Translations under genes and position numbers: made by a program
In this document: one piece after another, positions 7,860-14,794 of the stretch
Position numbering within the stretch: the first letter of the stretch is position 1
How the letters are laid out: each line of letters begins with the position of its first letter
Notes under the pieces: generated by a model
The model's database searches: none
The model's input: only the letters and a program-made list of their open reading frames with translations
What the model was told of the DNA's origin: nothing
NCBI GenBank assembly: GCA_050633205.1
Contig: JBOEGA010000162.1
Location: 1 to 23,454 of the forward strand
Direction of reading: 5' to 3'
Source of the DNA: CBDHHC01 sp050633205
Lineage (GTDB): Bacteria; Pseudomonadota; Alphaproteobacteria; Rhizobiales; CBDHHC01
Length of the DNA: 23,454 nucleotides

Positions 7860-8620
7860 ACCCATCCTCCATCAACAATAAACATCTGGGCGGAGCACAT
7901 GGAAGAGGCATTGGAGCCAAGAAACAAGGCCATCTGAGCAATATGTTCGGGAAGCAAATCCCCTGGAAGGCACTGACCTTTTGAAATTTCATCAATGGCG
8001 GCATCATCAACCCACAGGCGTTTCTGTTTTTCAGTCATAACCCAGCCCGGAGCCAGTGTATTCACTCTGATTTTATGAGCCCCAAGTTCTCGTGCCAGTC
8101 CTTTTGTCATTCCGTGTGTTGCCGCCTTGCTGGCCGCATACACAGGATAGCCTGACGTTCCTTTCATCCATCCGGTTGAACCAAAATTTATAATAGACCC
8201 GCCTCCATTTTTTATCATCATAGGTGCCACAGACTGCGACGCAAACATGGCATGTTTCAGGTTTACAGCGATCAGATTATCAAACTGCTCAGAGGAAAGG
8301 CCGCTGAGAGAATGACGGATATCATTGGCTGCATTATTTATCAGGATTGAAACAGGCCCGGAAACTGTAGCAGTTTCTTCGATAACAGATTGGTATTTTT
8401 TGCAATCTGTTATATCGCAATAATAAAAACATACGTTGTATCCCTGATCGTTAAGTTTTTTGGTCAGAGCTTCCCCTTGTCGACCTTCTATATCTGAAAA
8501 AGAGACACGGGCTTTCTGTTCTGCAAATGCTTTAACAATGGACGCCCCGATGCCAGTTGCTCCACCAGAGATAAAAACGGAGCGGTTTTCAAGGTCCGGA
8601 TATATTGGAAAAGTATCCAC
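7856..8620 (-). CDS. SDR-family sugar 1-dehydrogenase (L-arabinose/D-xylose/D-galactose type)
   Basis: This is a classical short-chain dehydrogenase of 254 residues. The cofactor motif SGGATGIG is at 18-25, and Asp43 at the end of beta-2 suggests NAD preference. NNAA is at 96-99, and the catalytic residues are Asn120, Ser148, Tyr161 and Lys165 (YAASK). The start (TFPIYPDLENRSVFISGG) and the DGGWV end resemble Caulobacter xylose dehydrogenase XylB and SDR-type L-arabinose dehydrogenases. The GTG at 8620 is chosen because AAGGA lies 8 nt upstream and it overlaps the previous stop by one base (TAGTG). The longer reading from 8677 adds residues that lie inside the upstream gene. It is co-translated with its neighbours. 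It could be a second first-step enzyme beside the Gfo/Idh protein, or a 4-dehydrogenase acting on the 2-keto-3-deoxy acid. Confidence 0.88.
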   Translation of the reverse strand: MDTFPIYPDLENRSVFISGGATGIGASIVKAFAEQKARVSFSDIEGRQGEALTKKLNDQGYNVCFYYCDITDCKKYQSVIEETATVSGPVSILINNAANDIRHSLSGLSSEQFDNLIAVNLKHAMFASQSVAPMMIKNGGGSIINFGSTGWMKGTSGYPVYAASKAATHGMTKGLARELGAHKIRVNTLAPGWVMTEKQKRLWVDDAAIDEISKGQCLPGDLLPEHIAQMALFLGSNASSMCSAQMFIVDGGWV

Positions 8621-9594
8621 TATGCCAATCCTTCTATCGTGATGTGTCGCTCTTTTTCCTTTGCCAGGGGGTTGCATAAAGGTAATCCAAAATCCGGAGC
8701 CGATATTTCAAAAATATCACCTTCATTAAGATCAACATCGTCTGCAAAGGACAGGGTTGCCGTTCCAAACATGTGAATATGTACGTCGCCCGGCTGGCAG
8801 AACAAGCCGTATTTAAAATGATGATGTTCAAGGTTGCTGACAGAATGAGACATGTTTTCTTCGCCAGATAAAAAGGGTTTTTCCCAGACTGTTTCTCCAT
8901 TTCGCATTATTTTTGACATGCCTCTTATATTCTTTGGAAGTTCTCCAACAAGAATTTCCGGACCAAAAGAGGCTGGGCGCAACTTGGAGTGGGCAAGGTA
9001 TAGGTAATTCTGGCTCTCAAGGAGATGGTCTGAAAATTCGTTCGATAAAGCAAAGCCGACTCTGTATGGTTTACAGTCTTCGGATATAACATAGACGCCT
9101 GCTATTTCCGGTTCTTCTCCGCCGTCCATTGCAAAGTCAGGAGATGTAAGTGACTGTCCTGGTGCAACTGCCGTATGGCCGGTTCCCTTGTAGAACCATT
9201 CCGGCTGCACACCGGTTTCTCCTTTGGCAGGTTTACCGCCTTCAAGGCCCAGACGAAACATTTTCATGGAGTCTGTCAGCTCTTCCGGTGTCTCTTCAGA
9301 ATGCATGGTATCTCTGGTTTCTGCAGAACCAAGGTGCGTTAAGCCTGTTCCGGTCAGAAACATATGTGCAGCATCAGGGTGCCGTATAGGGCAATCCAGA
9401 AGGTCATTTTTTAACAGATCCTGGAGATCAACAGTTTCACCAAGTCCTCGTTGTGCAACAAGGCCGCCTAGAGTGAGGCCGGAAGATATTGCAGTTAGGA
9501 CAAATTCATATGTCGTAGATGTATTTTTTATGACATTTGCCTGATTTTCAACTCGCCATATAACACGACCATCCCTAGTTTGACTGATATACAT
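8620..9594 (-). CDS. araD1: GguC/AraD1-family FAH-fold protein, probable L-2-keto-3-deoxyarabinonate dehydratase
   Basis: This 324-residue protein belongs to the fumarylacetoacetate-hydrolase fold group known as GguC or AraD1. The recognisable stretch TDSMKMFRLGLEGGKPA, followed by GVQPEWFYKG at about residues 130-139, is characteristic. The likely metal-binding acids are in VYVISEDCKPYRVGFALSNEFSDH, and LRPASFGPEILVGE lies further on. In proposed pentose pathways AraD1 replaces the DHDPS-type AraD and converts L-2-keto-3-deoxyarabinonate to 2-oxoglutarate semialdehyde. Neighbouring dehydratase and semialdehyde dehydrogenase genes fit this exactly. It is the first gene of unit B, with GGAG upstream of the ATG, and is divergent from the LysR gene. 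The alternative is a 2,4-diketo acid hydrolase paired with the adjacent SDR. Confidence 0.88.
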   Translation of the reverse strand: MYISQTRDGRVIWRVENQANVIKNTSTTYEFVLTAISSGLTLGGLVAQRGLGETVDLQDLLKNDLLDCPIRHPDAAHMFLTGTGLTHLGSAETRDTMHSEETPEELTDSMKMFRLGLEGGKPAKGETGVQPEWFYKGTGHTAVAPGQSLTSPDFAMDGGEEPEIAGVYVISEDCKPYRVGFALSNEFSDHLLESQNYLYLAHSKLRPASFGPEILVGELPKNIRGMSKIMRNGETVWEKPFLSGEENMSHSVSNLEHHHFKYGLFCQPGDVHIHMFGTATLSFADDVDLNEGDIFEISAPDFGLPLCNPLAKEKERHITIEGLA

Positions 9595-9623
9595 TTTCTC
9601 TCCTCGACTTTACTGCAAGTAAA

Positions 9624-9652
9624 ATCGTATACAAGCTTGATATATCATTCAA
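9624..9652 (-). promoter_or_regulatory. Candidate promoter of unit B
   Basis: On the minus strand TTGAAT (9652-9647) and TACGAT (9629-9624) are 17 nt apart, each matching the consensus at 4/6. A weak promoter next to LysR-type half-sites fits an activator-dependent gene. Confidence 0.35.
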
Positions 9653-9664
9653 ATACCATATACT
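9637..9664 (+). promoter_or_regulatory. Candidate promoter of the LysR gene
   Basis: TTGATA (9637-9642) and TATACT (9659-9664) are separated by 16 nt, each a 5/6 match. The -10 overlaps the first ATACCAT half-site, which would allow autorepression by the LysR protein. Confidence 0.45.
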
Positions 9665-9689
9665 TTTTTTCATATACCATTATTGGTAT
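9653..9689. promoter_or_regulatory. LysR-type binding region: ATACCAT direct repeat plus inverted repeat
   Basis: ATACCAT occurs at 9653-9659 and again at 9674-9680, exactly 21 bp apart, so both face the same side of the helix. The second copy is the left arm of a perfect inverted repeat, ATACCA-TTAT-TGGTAT (9674-9689). LysR-family proteins usually bind such a dyad as the recognition site, with a second half-site nearer the target promoter. The left site overlaps the LysR -10 and borders the unit B -35. Confidence 0.55.
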
Positions 9690-9720
9690 AATAAATGTAG
9701 CTACCTCTGGAGAGAGCGTA

Positions 9721-10683
9721 ATGCTTGAAAATTATCTTACGCGCCTGAAAATTAATCATTTACGATTGATCGTTGCTATAGCTGATCATGGACGGATTAC
9801 TGTTGCTGCGGAAATTTTGAATATAACGCAACCGGCGGCTTCTCGTCTTCTGGGGGAGATGGAACAGGTGTTGAATGCAAAGCTTTATAAGCGGCACCCC
9901 AAAGGTGTTGAGCTGACCCTGATTGGAAGAGCTCTGGCAAAACGTGCGCGGGCTGTATTAATTGAAATGCGGGATATTTTTCGTGATGTTGAGGAGTTGA
10001 AAACAGGTAAAGGTGGTATCGCCAGGGTGGGGGCAGTTACAGGAGCAGCGCTTGGTTATCTGGTTCCCGCAATCCAGCAGTTGAAAGCGGTGTCTCCTGG
10101 CATAGAAGTTCATGTCAGTGTCTCTACAAGCAATACGCTTGTTGAAGAGTTACAATCAGGGAAGCATGATTTTGTTCTGGCTCGTGTTCCATCGGTTATG
10201 GATGCCAATGATTTTGATATTTTCCGGGCAAGAAGTGAAAAAATAGATCTTATCGTTCGGGAAGATCATCCTCTCTCTGCCTTGCAAACGGTGTTTATGT
10301 CCAATTTGACACATTATGAATGGGTGCTACAGCCCACAGGAACACCAATAAGAGAAATAATAGAAATGGCTTTTCTTGAGACAGAGGAGCCGTTTCCGGA
10401 AAAAATAGTGAATACAACATCTCTTCTTGTAACGCTTGCCATACTGGCAAATTCTACAGCTATAGCTCCTATAGCAAGAGAAGTGTCGGAGCTGCTTGCG
10501 GGTAATAATATTGGTGCTAAAATTCAATCCCTCCCACTGGACAGGGAAATTGAAATCAGGCCGTATAGCCTGATTACCCTGAAGGGGAGGGAGTTGTCAC
10601 CGACTGCAAACAGATTAAAAAAACTGGTCCTTCTGGATCTGGAGACAACTGGAAAGACCAGTGAGGAGAATTCTATTCTGTGA
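9721..10683 (+). CDS. LysR-family regulator (GbpR-like) of sugar oxidation
   Basis: The protein has 320 residues. A winged helix-turn-helix lies at about residues 5-64 (KINHLRLIVAIADHGRITVAA, then NITQPAASRLLGEMEQ). A type 2 periplasmic-binding effector domain spans about 90-300. It resembles GbpR, the LysR protein that controls sugar-binding-protein genes and is often found beside gguC and arabinose/galactose genes in alphaproteobacteria. The ATG at 9721 is used because GGAGAGAG precedes it; the frame is open back to 9580 but that part runs into the divergent gene and contains the operator. The gene faces away from unit B across a 126-nt gap. Its 3' end overlaps the lactonase 3' end by 11 nt tail to tail. 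The likely inducer is a pathway sugar or sugar acid. Confidence 0.9.
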   Translation: MLENYLTRLKINHLRLIVAIADHGRITVAAEILNITQPAASRLLGEMEQVLNAKLYKRHPKGVELTLIGRALAKRARAVLIEMRDIFRDVEELKTGKGGIARVGAVTGAALGYLVPAIQQLKAVSPGIEVHVSVSTSNTLVEELQSGKHDFVLARVPSVMDANDFDIFRARSEKIDLIVREDHPLSALQTVFMSNLTHYEWVLQPTGTPIREIIEMAFLETEEPFPEKIVNTTSLLVTLAILANSTAIAPIAREVSELLAGNNIGAKIQSLPLDREIEIRPYSLITLKGRELSPTANRLKKLVLLDLETTGKTSEENSIL

Positions 10684-11560
10684 GTTTGAATTCCGGTTCG
10701 GCTTTGCCATTAAAATTTCCATCAATCAGATATGAGTAGCCAGCACCTCTGTCAGAGTTTTTTTCTTCTTTACTCATTTTTTTCCAGGCAGTTGTAACAA
10801 ACATTTTGTTATAATCTCTACCTATGAAACTAGGGCAGGTAACCTGTTTTGCAGGTATTTTGATTGTTTGAAAGCAATTACCATCCGGTGCAAAACCATG
10901 TATTGCTCCGCCTCCCCATGAGGCACTCCAGAAGTTACCATCTGAGTCTGTGATAGCTCCATCAAAAAAACCTCCGCCCTCTTGTTGCGTACCTTTCAGA
11001 AAGACTTCAGGTTTATCTGTCGGAAGCCCGGTAGAGGCATCAATATTAACCCGCCAGACTGTATTCAAAGCCGTATCAGCAAAATAACCGATTTTTCCAT
11101 CGGGAGAAAAGCATATGGAATTGGGGATTGAGATATCAGGGTACAGCAGGCGGACTTCATTGCCGTTAAACCAGTAGATTGCTCCTGCCTCTTTCTCCTC
11201 CATTTTTCCCATGGTGCCAATCCATAGATTACCGGATGTGTGAACGCGTCCGTCATTAGAGCGGGTTGCCGGATTATCAGCTTCAAGAGGCTGTAAAAGT
11301 TTCAAGGATGCATCAGATATAGTTCTGATGTACAGGCCATCTTCCATAGCCACAAGCTGACGATCGTCATCAATCCGTGCAATCATGCTGGCCATTTTGG
11401 GCAAGTTGTGTCCGTGGGCTGTTTCATTGGAAAGGCTGTATTCCACAAGTGTCTTTCCATCAATATCAAACCACCATGCCGTATTGCCTGTACTGTCATA
11501 GTAGGCCCCTTCGCCAAGTTCACAACAGGGTCCGGGTAGCTGTGTTACATTGTTTTTCAT
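10673..11560 (-). CDS. SMP-30/gluconolactonase-family lactonase, probable L-arabinolactonase
   Basis: This 295-residue six-bladed beta-propeller enzyme is predicted to open the aldonolactone made by the sugar 1-dehydrogenase. Metal-binding residues expected in the family are present: Glu17 (LGEGAYYD), Asn147 (IPNSICFSPDG) and Asp200 (FFDGAITDSDGNFW). The substrate-pocket segment SNDGRV with Asn102 is also present, followed by GNLWIGTMGKMEEKEAG. The usual P-N-G is P-N-S here, a mild variation next to a metal ligand. It follows the epimerase gene by 9 nt with a weak ribosome site, suggesting translational coupling. It is the last gene of unit A and converges on the LysR gene. Substrate range may include D-galactonolactone, since that sugar has the same ring stereochemistry as L-arabinose. 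Confidence 0.9.
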   Translation of the reverse strand: MKNNVTQLPGPCCELGEGAYYDSTGNTAWWFDIDGKTLVEYSLSNETAHGHNLPKMASMIARIDDDRQLVAMEDGLYIRTISDASLKLLQPLEADNPATRSNDGRVHTSGNLWIGTMGKMEEKEAGAIYWFNGNEVRLLYPDISIPNSICFSPDGKIGYFADTALNTVWRVNIDASTGLPTDKPEVFLKGTQQEGGGFFDGAITDSDGNFWSASWGGGAIHGFAPDGNCFQTIKIPAKQVTCPSFIGRDYNKMFVTTAWKKMSKEEKNSDRGAGYSYLIDGNFNGKAEPEFKLTE

Positions 11561-11569
11561 ATACCAAAC

Positions 11570-12580
11570 TCAATTATCAAATATTTCAAATCGGGAAATC
11601 TGATGATAGACCTCCCCTGGGTAGAGCAAAATAGACGGGTATTCTGTCTGATTGGGGGCGTCCGGCCAGAGTTGGGGTTCGAGTGCTATTCCAGCCATAG
11701 CGCCATAAGACTTTCCTTCATGCCCAACAGATTCAGTTGAGAGTCCTTCGCCGTCATAGACCTGTAGTCCCGGTTCGGTGGTTTGAACGGACAGTTTTAT
11801 GCCGTTGCTTCCTTCGAGTATACATGCGGGATTAAGTGTTTTTTCTGACGGCTGGAGGCAAAAATTGTGATCAAGCGGAGAGTACCCTTTCTTGCCAATA
11901 GTACTAGGAGTTCTGAAATCAAAGGAGGTACCACTCACAGCTTTGGGAGATCCAATAGGAATTTTATGATGATCAACTGGTAGATAGCTGTCTGCATATA
12001 TGGTTAGCCTGTGTGCGGCAATCGTGTCCTGATTATCCAGATTCCAGTAGGAGTGATGAGCGAGATTACAGAATGTCAGAGCATCAGTACGGCCTTCCAT
12101 CTCAATAACCAGAGCCCCATCTTCTTCGAGAGTGTATGTGGTTGCAAAATCCCTGTTGCCGGGGAACCCACATAGTCCATCTTCCATGTGCAGGGTTAAC
12201 CGGCATGAATGACTATCATACCCTGCCAGTTTCCAGTTCAGGTCACTGCATCCCGGGTGCCCACCATGTAGAGTTGTGATGCCGTTTTCATTTTTATCAA
12301 GATCCAGAAACTTTCCATTCAGTGGGGCTCTTCCGTTGGCAATTCTATTGGCAACAGGACCGGCTGTTGCTCCAAAATAGCGCATGTCACCTAAATATGG
12401 AGAAAATTCCGGGCTGCCAAGTATAAGTGCGTAGTCTGTATTATGTCTTCTGAAGTCCTGCAGACTGGCTCCCCATGTCATAATGCTTGCGATGGTGCCT
12501 CCGTTCTCCAGAGTTACCAGATGGACTGTACTACCATCAGTACAAGTTCCGAAGTTTCTGATTATTTGCCGGTTACTCAC
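11570..12580 (-). CDS. galM: Aldose 1-epimerase (mutarotase)
   Basis: This 336-residue GalM-family enzyme interconverts alpha and beta anomers of aldoses. Family motifs are complete: GPVANRIANGR (74-84), TLHGG with His105, NLAHHSYWNL with the catalytic His176, LDHNF (236-240), and ALEPQLWPDAPN with the catalytic base Glu301. The start is a GTG at 12580 with AGGAG 6 nt upstream. It lies between the sugar 1-dehydrogenase and the lactonase genes, so it probably supplies the anomer that the dehydrogenase prefers from the sugar delivered by the importer. No signal peptide is visible, so it should be cytoplasmic. Confidence 0.92.
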   Translation of the reverse strand: MSNRQIIRNFGTCTDGSTVHLVTLENGGTIASIMTWGASLQDFRRHNTDYALILGSPEFSPYLGDMRYFGATAGPVANRIANGRAPLNGKFLDLDKNENGITTLHGGHPGCSDLNWKLAGYDSHSCRLTLHMEDGLCGFPGNRDFATTYTLEEDGALVIEMEGRTDALTFCNLAHHSYWNLDNQDTIAAHRLTIYADSYLPVDHHKIPIGSPKAVSGTSFDFRTPSTIGKKGYSPLDHNFCLQPSEKTLNPACILEGSNGIKLSVQTTEPGLQVYDGEGLSTESVGHEGKSYGAMAGIALEPQLWPDAPNQTEYPSILLYPGEVYHQISRFEIFDN

Positions 12581-12611
12581 TGTGTACTCCTGCGATTTAT
12601 TATATTTTGGG

Positions 12612-12640
12612 TTTTTATGAGCAGTGATTACTCATAAAAA
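12612..12640 (-). other. Perfect 10-bp hairpin over the dehydrogenase stop codon
   Basis: TTTTTATGAG (12612-12621) and CTCATAAAAA (12631-12640) pair perfectly around a 9-nt loop whose last three bases are the TAA stop of the Gfo/Idh gene on the minus strand. The stem is A/T-rich with no T-run after it, so a full terminator is unlikely. A role in mRNA stability or in tuning the downstream epimerase gene is possible. Confidence 0.45.
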
Positions 12641-13572
12641 GGGGCAACGATTTCCCGTTCGCCAAGCAAAAATGCATCTGCGACAAGAGACATTGGCGTC
12701 AGGTCCATGTTAGAGTTTCCGGATCTGATCAGTTGATACATATTGGCATAAAGGCGCGGATATTCTCCGGAAAGAGAAAGGCCGCCTTCCTGATTAGCAG
12801 GCTGTACGACACCATTGATCTCAAGCTCAGCCCCTCCATTGGATAGTTTGAGATGGTCATCATCTGCTTCAATATCTATCGTCCAGATCTGCTGGCCTTG
12901 CTGTCTGAAATCAAATTCAGCAGATATTCTCGCATTATCAGGGTGATTAAAAAACAGATTGGCAGCAATAGGAGTTTGGCAATTTTCCGGGAAATAGAGT
13001 TTTGATGAGGACACATGTACAGGTTCGGATATAATTTCGGTCATAATAGACAGGGCATTTATACCGGGATCAAATACACCAAGACCACCCGGCTCCCAAA
13101 TCCATGTCTGTCCTGGGTGCCAGCGTTTGACGTCCTCTTTCCAGGTGATAGACAGGCGGTTCAGTTGTTTGTTTTTTAACCAGTTTTTGACGACCTGCAC
13201 CTGAAAGGCTTCACGGGAATGCCAACTTGCATAAATTGAAACACCTTCTGCATCTGCCATATCTGCAAGTATTTGACACTCCCTGATTGTCGCTCCTGGA
13301 GGTTTTTCCAGCATAACATGTTTTTTTGCCTTGATAGCTCCGACTGCATATACAAATCTGGGGACCGGCGGGAGACAAAGAGATATGACCTCAATATCCG
13401 GGCGGGCCTGAAGCATTTCTGATAGTTCAGTATAACATTCCACATTTTCCAGAGTTGTATGCCGTGAAATAACGGCTGCGAGCTCCCATTCATCTGAATG
13501 TTGAAGAGCAGGTATATGCTGATCTATTGCAATCTTTCCTATTCCTGCCAATGCAATTTTTTTCTGGTTCAT
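12628..13572 (-). CDS. Gfo/Idh/MocA-family L-arabinose / D-galactose 1-dehydrogenase
   Basis: This 314-residue NAD(P)-dependent enzyme is predicted to oxidise the anomeric carbon of L-arabinose or D-galactose to the lactone. The Rossmann motif AGIGKIAIDQH is at 9-19, the EKPPGAT motif with Lys90 at 89-95, and WKEDVKRWHPGQ at 144-155. GVFDPGINAL at 165-174 carries Asp168 and Asn172. From memory, the Azospirillum brasilense L-arabinose 1-dehydrogenase uses equivalent Lys, Glu, His, Asp and Asn residues, and the two sequences look alike throughout these blocks. It is the first gene of unit A, divergent from ytfQ, so import and first oxidation flank one control region. The ribosome site is only moderate (GGGG 11 nt upstream). 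Alternatives within the family, such as inositol dehydrogenases, lack the RWHPGQ block. Confidence 0.92.
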   Translation of the reverse strand: MNQKKIALAGIGKIAIDQHIPALQHSDEWELAAVISRHTTLENVECYTELSEMLQARPDIEVISLCLPPVPRFVYAVGAIKAKKHVMLEKPPGATIRECQILADMADAEGVSIYASWHSREAFQVQVVKNWLKNKQLNRLSITWKEDVKRWHPGQTWIWEPGGLGVFDPGINALSIMTEIISEPVHVSSSKLYFPENCQTPIAANLFFNHPDNARISAEFDFRQQGQQIWTIDIEADDDHLKLSNGGAELEINGVVQPANQEGGLSLSGEYPRLYANMYQLIRSGNSNMDLTPMSLVADAFLLGEREIVAPFYE

Positions 13573-13596
13573 TCCGGTTTTCCCCTACTTCTTACT

Positions 13597-13608
13597 AATG
13601 AATTCATT
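13597..13608. promoter_or_regulatory. 12-bp perfect palindrome AATGAATTCATT in the unit A / ytfQ control region
   Basis: The palindrome lies 25 nt before the dehydrogenase start and 75 nt before the ytfQ -10. It is a candidate site for the FCD-domain GntR repressor encoded at the end of the importer operon, or for the LysR protein. The assignment is by position only. Confidence 0.35.
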
Positions 13609-13658
13609 CATCAAACAGGTTGCAATGCCTATTAGTCAAAAGTTTAAATTTTTTTATC

Positions 13659-13688
13659 TTTAAAAAGTCATACAATATTACTTATAAT
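13659..13688 (+). promoter_or_regulatory. Candidate promoter of the importer operon
   Basis: A perfect TATAAT (13683-13688) follows TTTAAA (13659-13664, 4/6) at 18 nt. The surrounding A+T-rich sequence is typical of a promoter. The ytfQ ATG lies 43 nt downstream with the strong ribosome site GGGAGG. Confidence 0.5.
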
Positions 13689-13731
13689 ACATCCATTAAA
13701 TAAATGCTACAAGATCAAGGGAGGACTACAA

Positions 13732-14691
13732 ATGAGATTTATGAGTATCCTGGCAGGAATTGTGTTGCTTGTATTTGCTACATTCTCAGCTATGTCAGCT
13801 GAACTCACAGTTGGCTTTTCTCAGATTGGATCTGAGTCAGGCTGGAGAGCGGCTGAAACAACTGTTACCAAACAGGAAGCAAAAAAAAGAGGGATCAACC
13901 TTAAGTTTGCAGATGCACAGCAGAAGCAGGAAAATCAGATAAAGGCTATTCGTTCATTCATTGCTCAGGGGGTTGATGCAATTCTGCTCGCTCCTGTCGT
14001 AGCAACAGGTTGGGATTCCGTATTACAGGAAGCGAAAGAAGCAAAGATACCAGTTATTCTTCTTGACAGAACTATTGAGGCTCCTAAAGAACTTTATATG
14101 ACGGCAGTGACGTCAGACCTTGTTCATGAAGGTAAAGTTGCGGGTAAGTGGCTTGCTGATACTGTTGGGAAGAAAAAATGCAATATTGTTGAACTTCAGG
14201 GGACAACAGGGTCTTCGCCTGCAATTGACCGAAAAAAAGGCTTTGGTGAAGCCATTGCCAAGTCTCCAAACCTCAAGATAATAAGAAGCCAGACTGGTGA
14301 TTTTACGCGTACCAAGGGTAAGGAAGTCATGGAGAGCTTTTTGAAGGCTGAAAATGGCGGCAAGAATATCTGTGCGCTGTATGCCCACAATGATGATATG
14401 GCGGTTGGAGCAATTCAGGCCATAAAAGAAGCTGGTCTCAAACCTGGTTCCGATATTCTTGTTGTTTCCATTGATGCTGTTCCGGATATCTTTCAGGCTC
14501 TGGCTAAAGGTGAAGCAAATGCTACAGTTGAGTTGACTCCAAATATGGCAGGACCAGCGTTCGATGTGCTTGAGAAATTTAAAAAGGACGGCACGGTTCC
14601 ACCAAAATGGATACAAACCGAGTCCAAACTCTACACCCAGAAAGACGATCCTATGAAAGTCTATGAGACAAGAAAAGACCTTGGATACTAG
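13732..14691 (+). CDS. ytfQ: Galactofuranose-type ABC transporter substrate-binding protein
   Basis: This 319-residue periplasmic receptor begins with a signal peptide of about 23 residues ending SAMSA, with ELTVGFSQIGSESGWRAAET as the mature start. It looks like E. coli YtfQ over its whole length. Shared blocks include QQKQENQIKAIRSFIAQGVD, LAPVVATGWDSVL, CNIVELQGTTG, the GDFTRTKGKEVMESF block and YAHNDDMAVGAIQAIKEAGL. YtfQ binds galactofuranose, and relatives serve arabinose uptake. D-galactofuranose and L-arabinofuranose share ring stereochemistry, so either sugar is plausible; the linked catabolic genes favour L-arabinose. GGGAGG precedes the ATG. A terminator-like hairpin after the gene should keep its expression above that of the membrane components. 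Confidence 0.94.
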   Translation: MRFMSILAGIVLLVFATFSAMSAELTVGFSQIGSESGWRAAETTVTKQEAKKRGINLKFADAQQKQENQIKAIRSFIAQGVDAILLAPVVATGWDSVLQEAKEAKIPVILLDRTIEAPKELYMTAVTSDLVHEGKVAGKWLADTVGKKKCNIVELQGTTGSSPAIDRKKGFGEAIAKSPNLKIIRSQTGDFTRTKGKEVMESFLKAENGGKNICALYAHNDDMAVGAIQAIKEAGLKPGSDILVVSIDAVPDIFQALAKGEANATVELTPNMAGPAFDVLEKFKKDGTVPPKWIQTESKLYTQKDDPMKVYETRKDLGY

Positions 14692-14713
14692 GGTATATTT
14701 TTCTGCGCAAACT

Positions 14714-14742
14714 GGTTGGCCGAAAAACGGCCAACCCTTTTT
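14714..14742 (+). terminator. Attenuating terminator between ytfQ and ytfR
   Basis: GGTTGGCCG (14714-14722), loop AAAAA, CGGCCAACC (14728-14736), then C and TTTTT (14738-14742). The 9-bp G/C-rich stem and T-run form a classical intrinsic terminator 22 nt after the ytfQ stop. Since the transporter genes follow without another clear promoter, it probably works as a partial terminator. Confidence 0.85.
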
Positions 14743-14794
14743 CCGTCAAAGATCTGAAAATATAACAAAAGAATGTCTGTAAACAGTGTTACAA

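Noticed and set aside
9580..9720. N-terminal extension of the LysR protein
   Set aside because: The extra 47 codons would cover the promoter and dyad region and precede the normal LysR start. The ATG at 9721 has a good ribosome site.
9595..9720. Riboswitch in the LysR/araD1 gap
   Set aside because: The leaders are short and the symmetry present is explained better by protein binding; no conserved riboswitch core is visible.
14113..14616. 167-codon minus-strand open frame opposite ytfQ
   Set aside because: It lies wholly antisense to a clearly conserved binding-protein gene, and its translation shows no family features.
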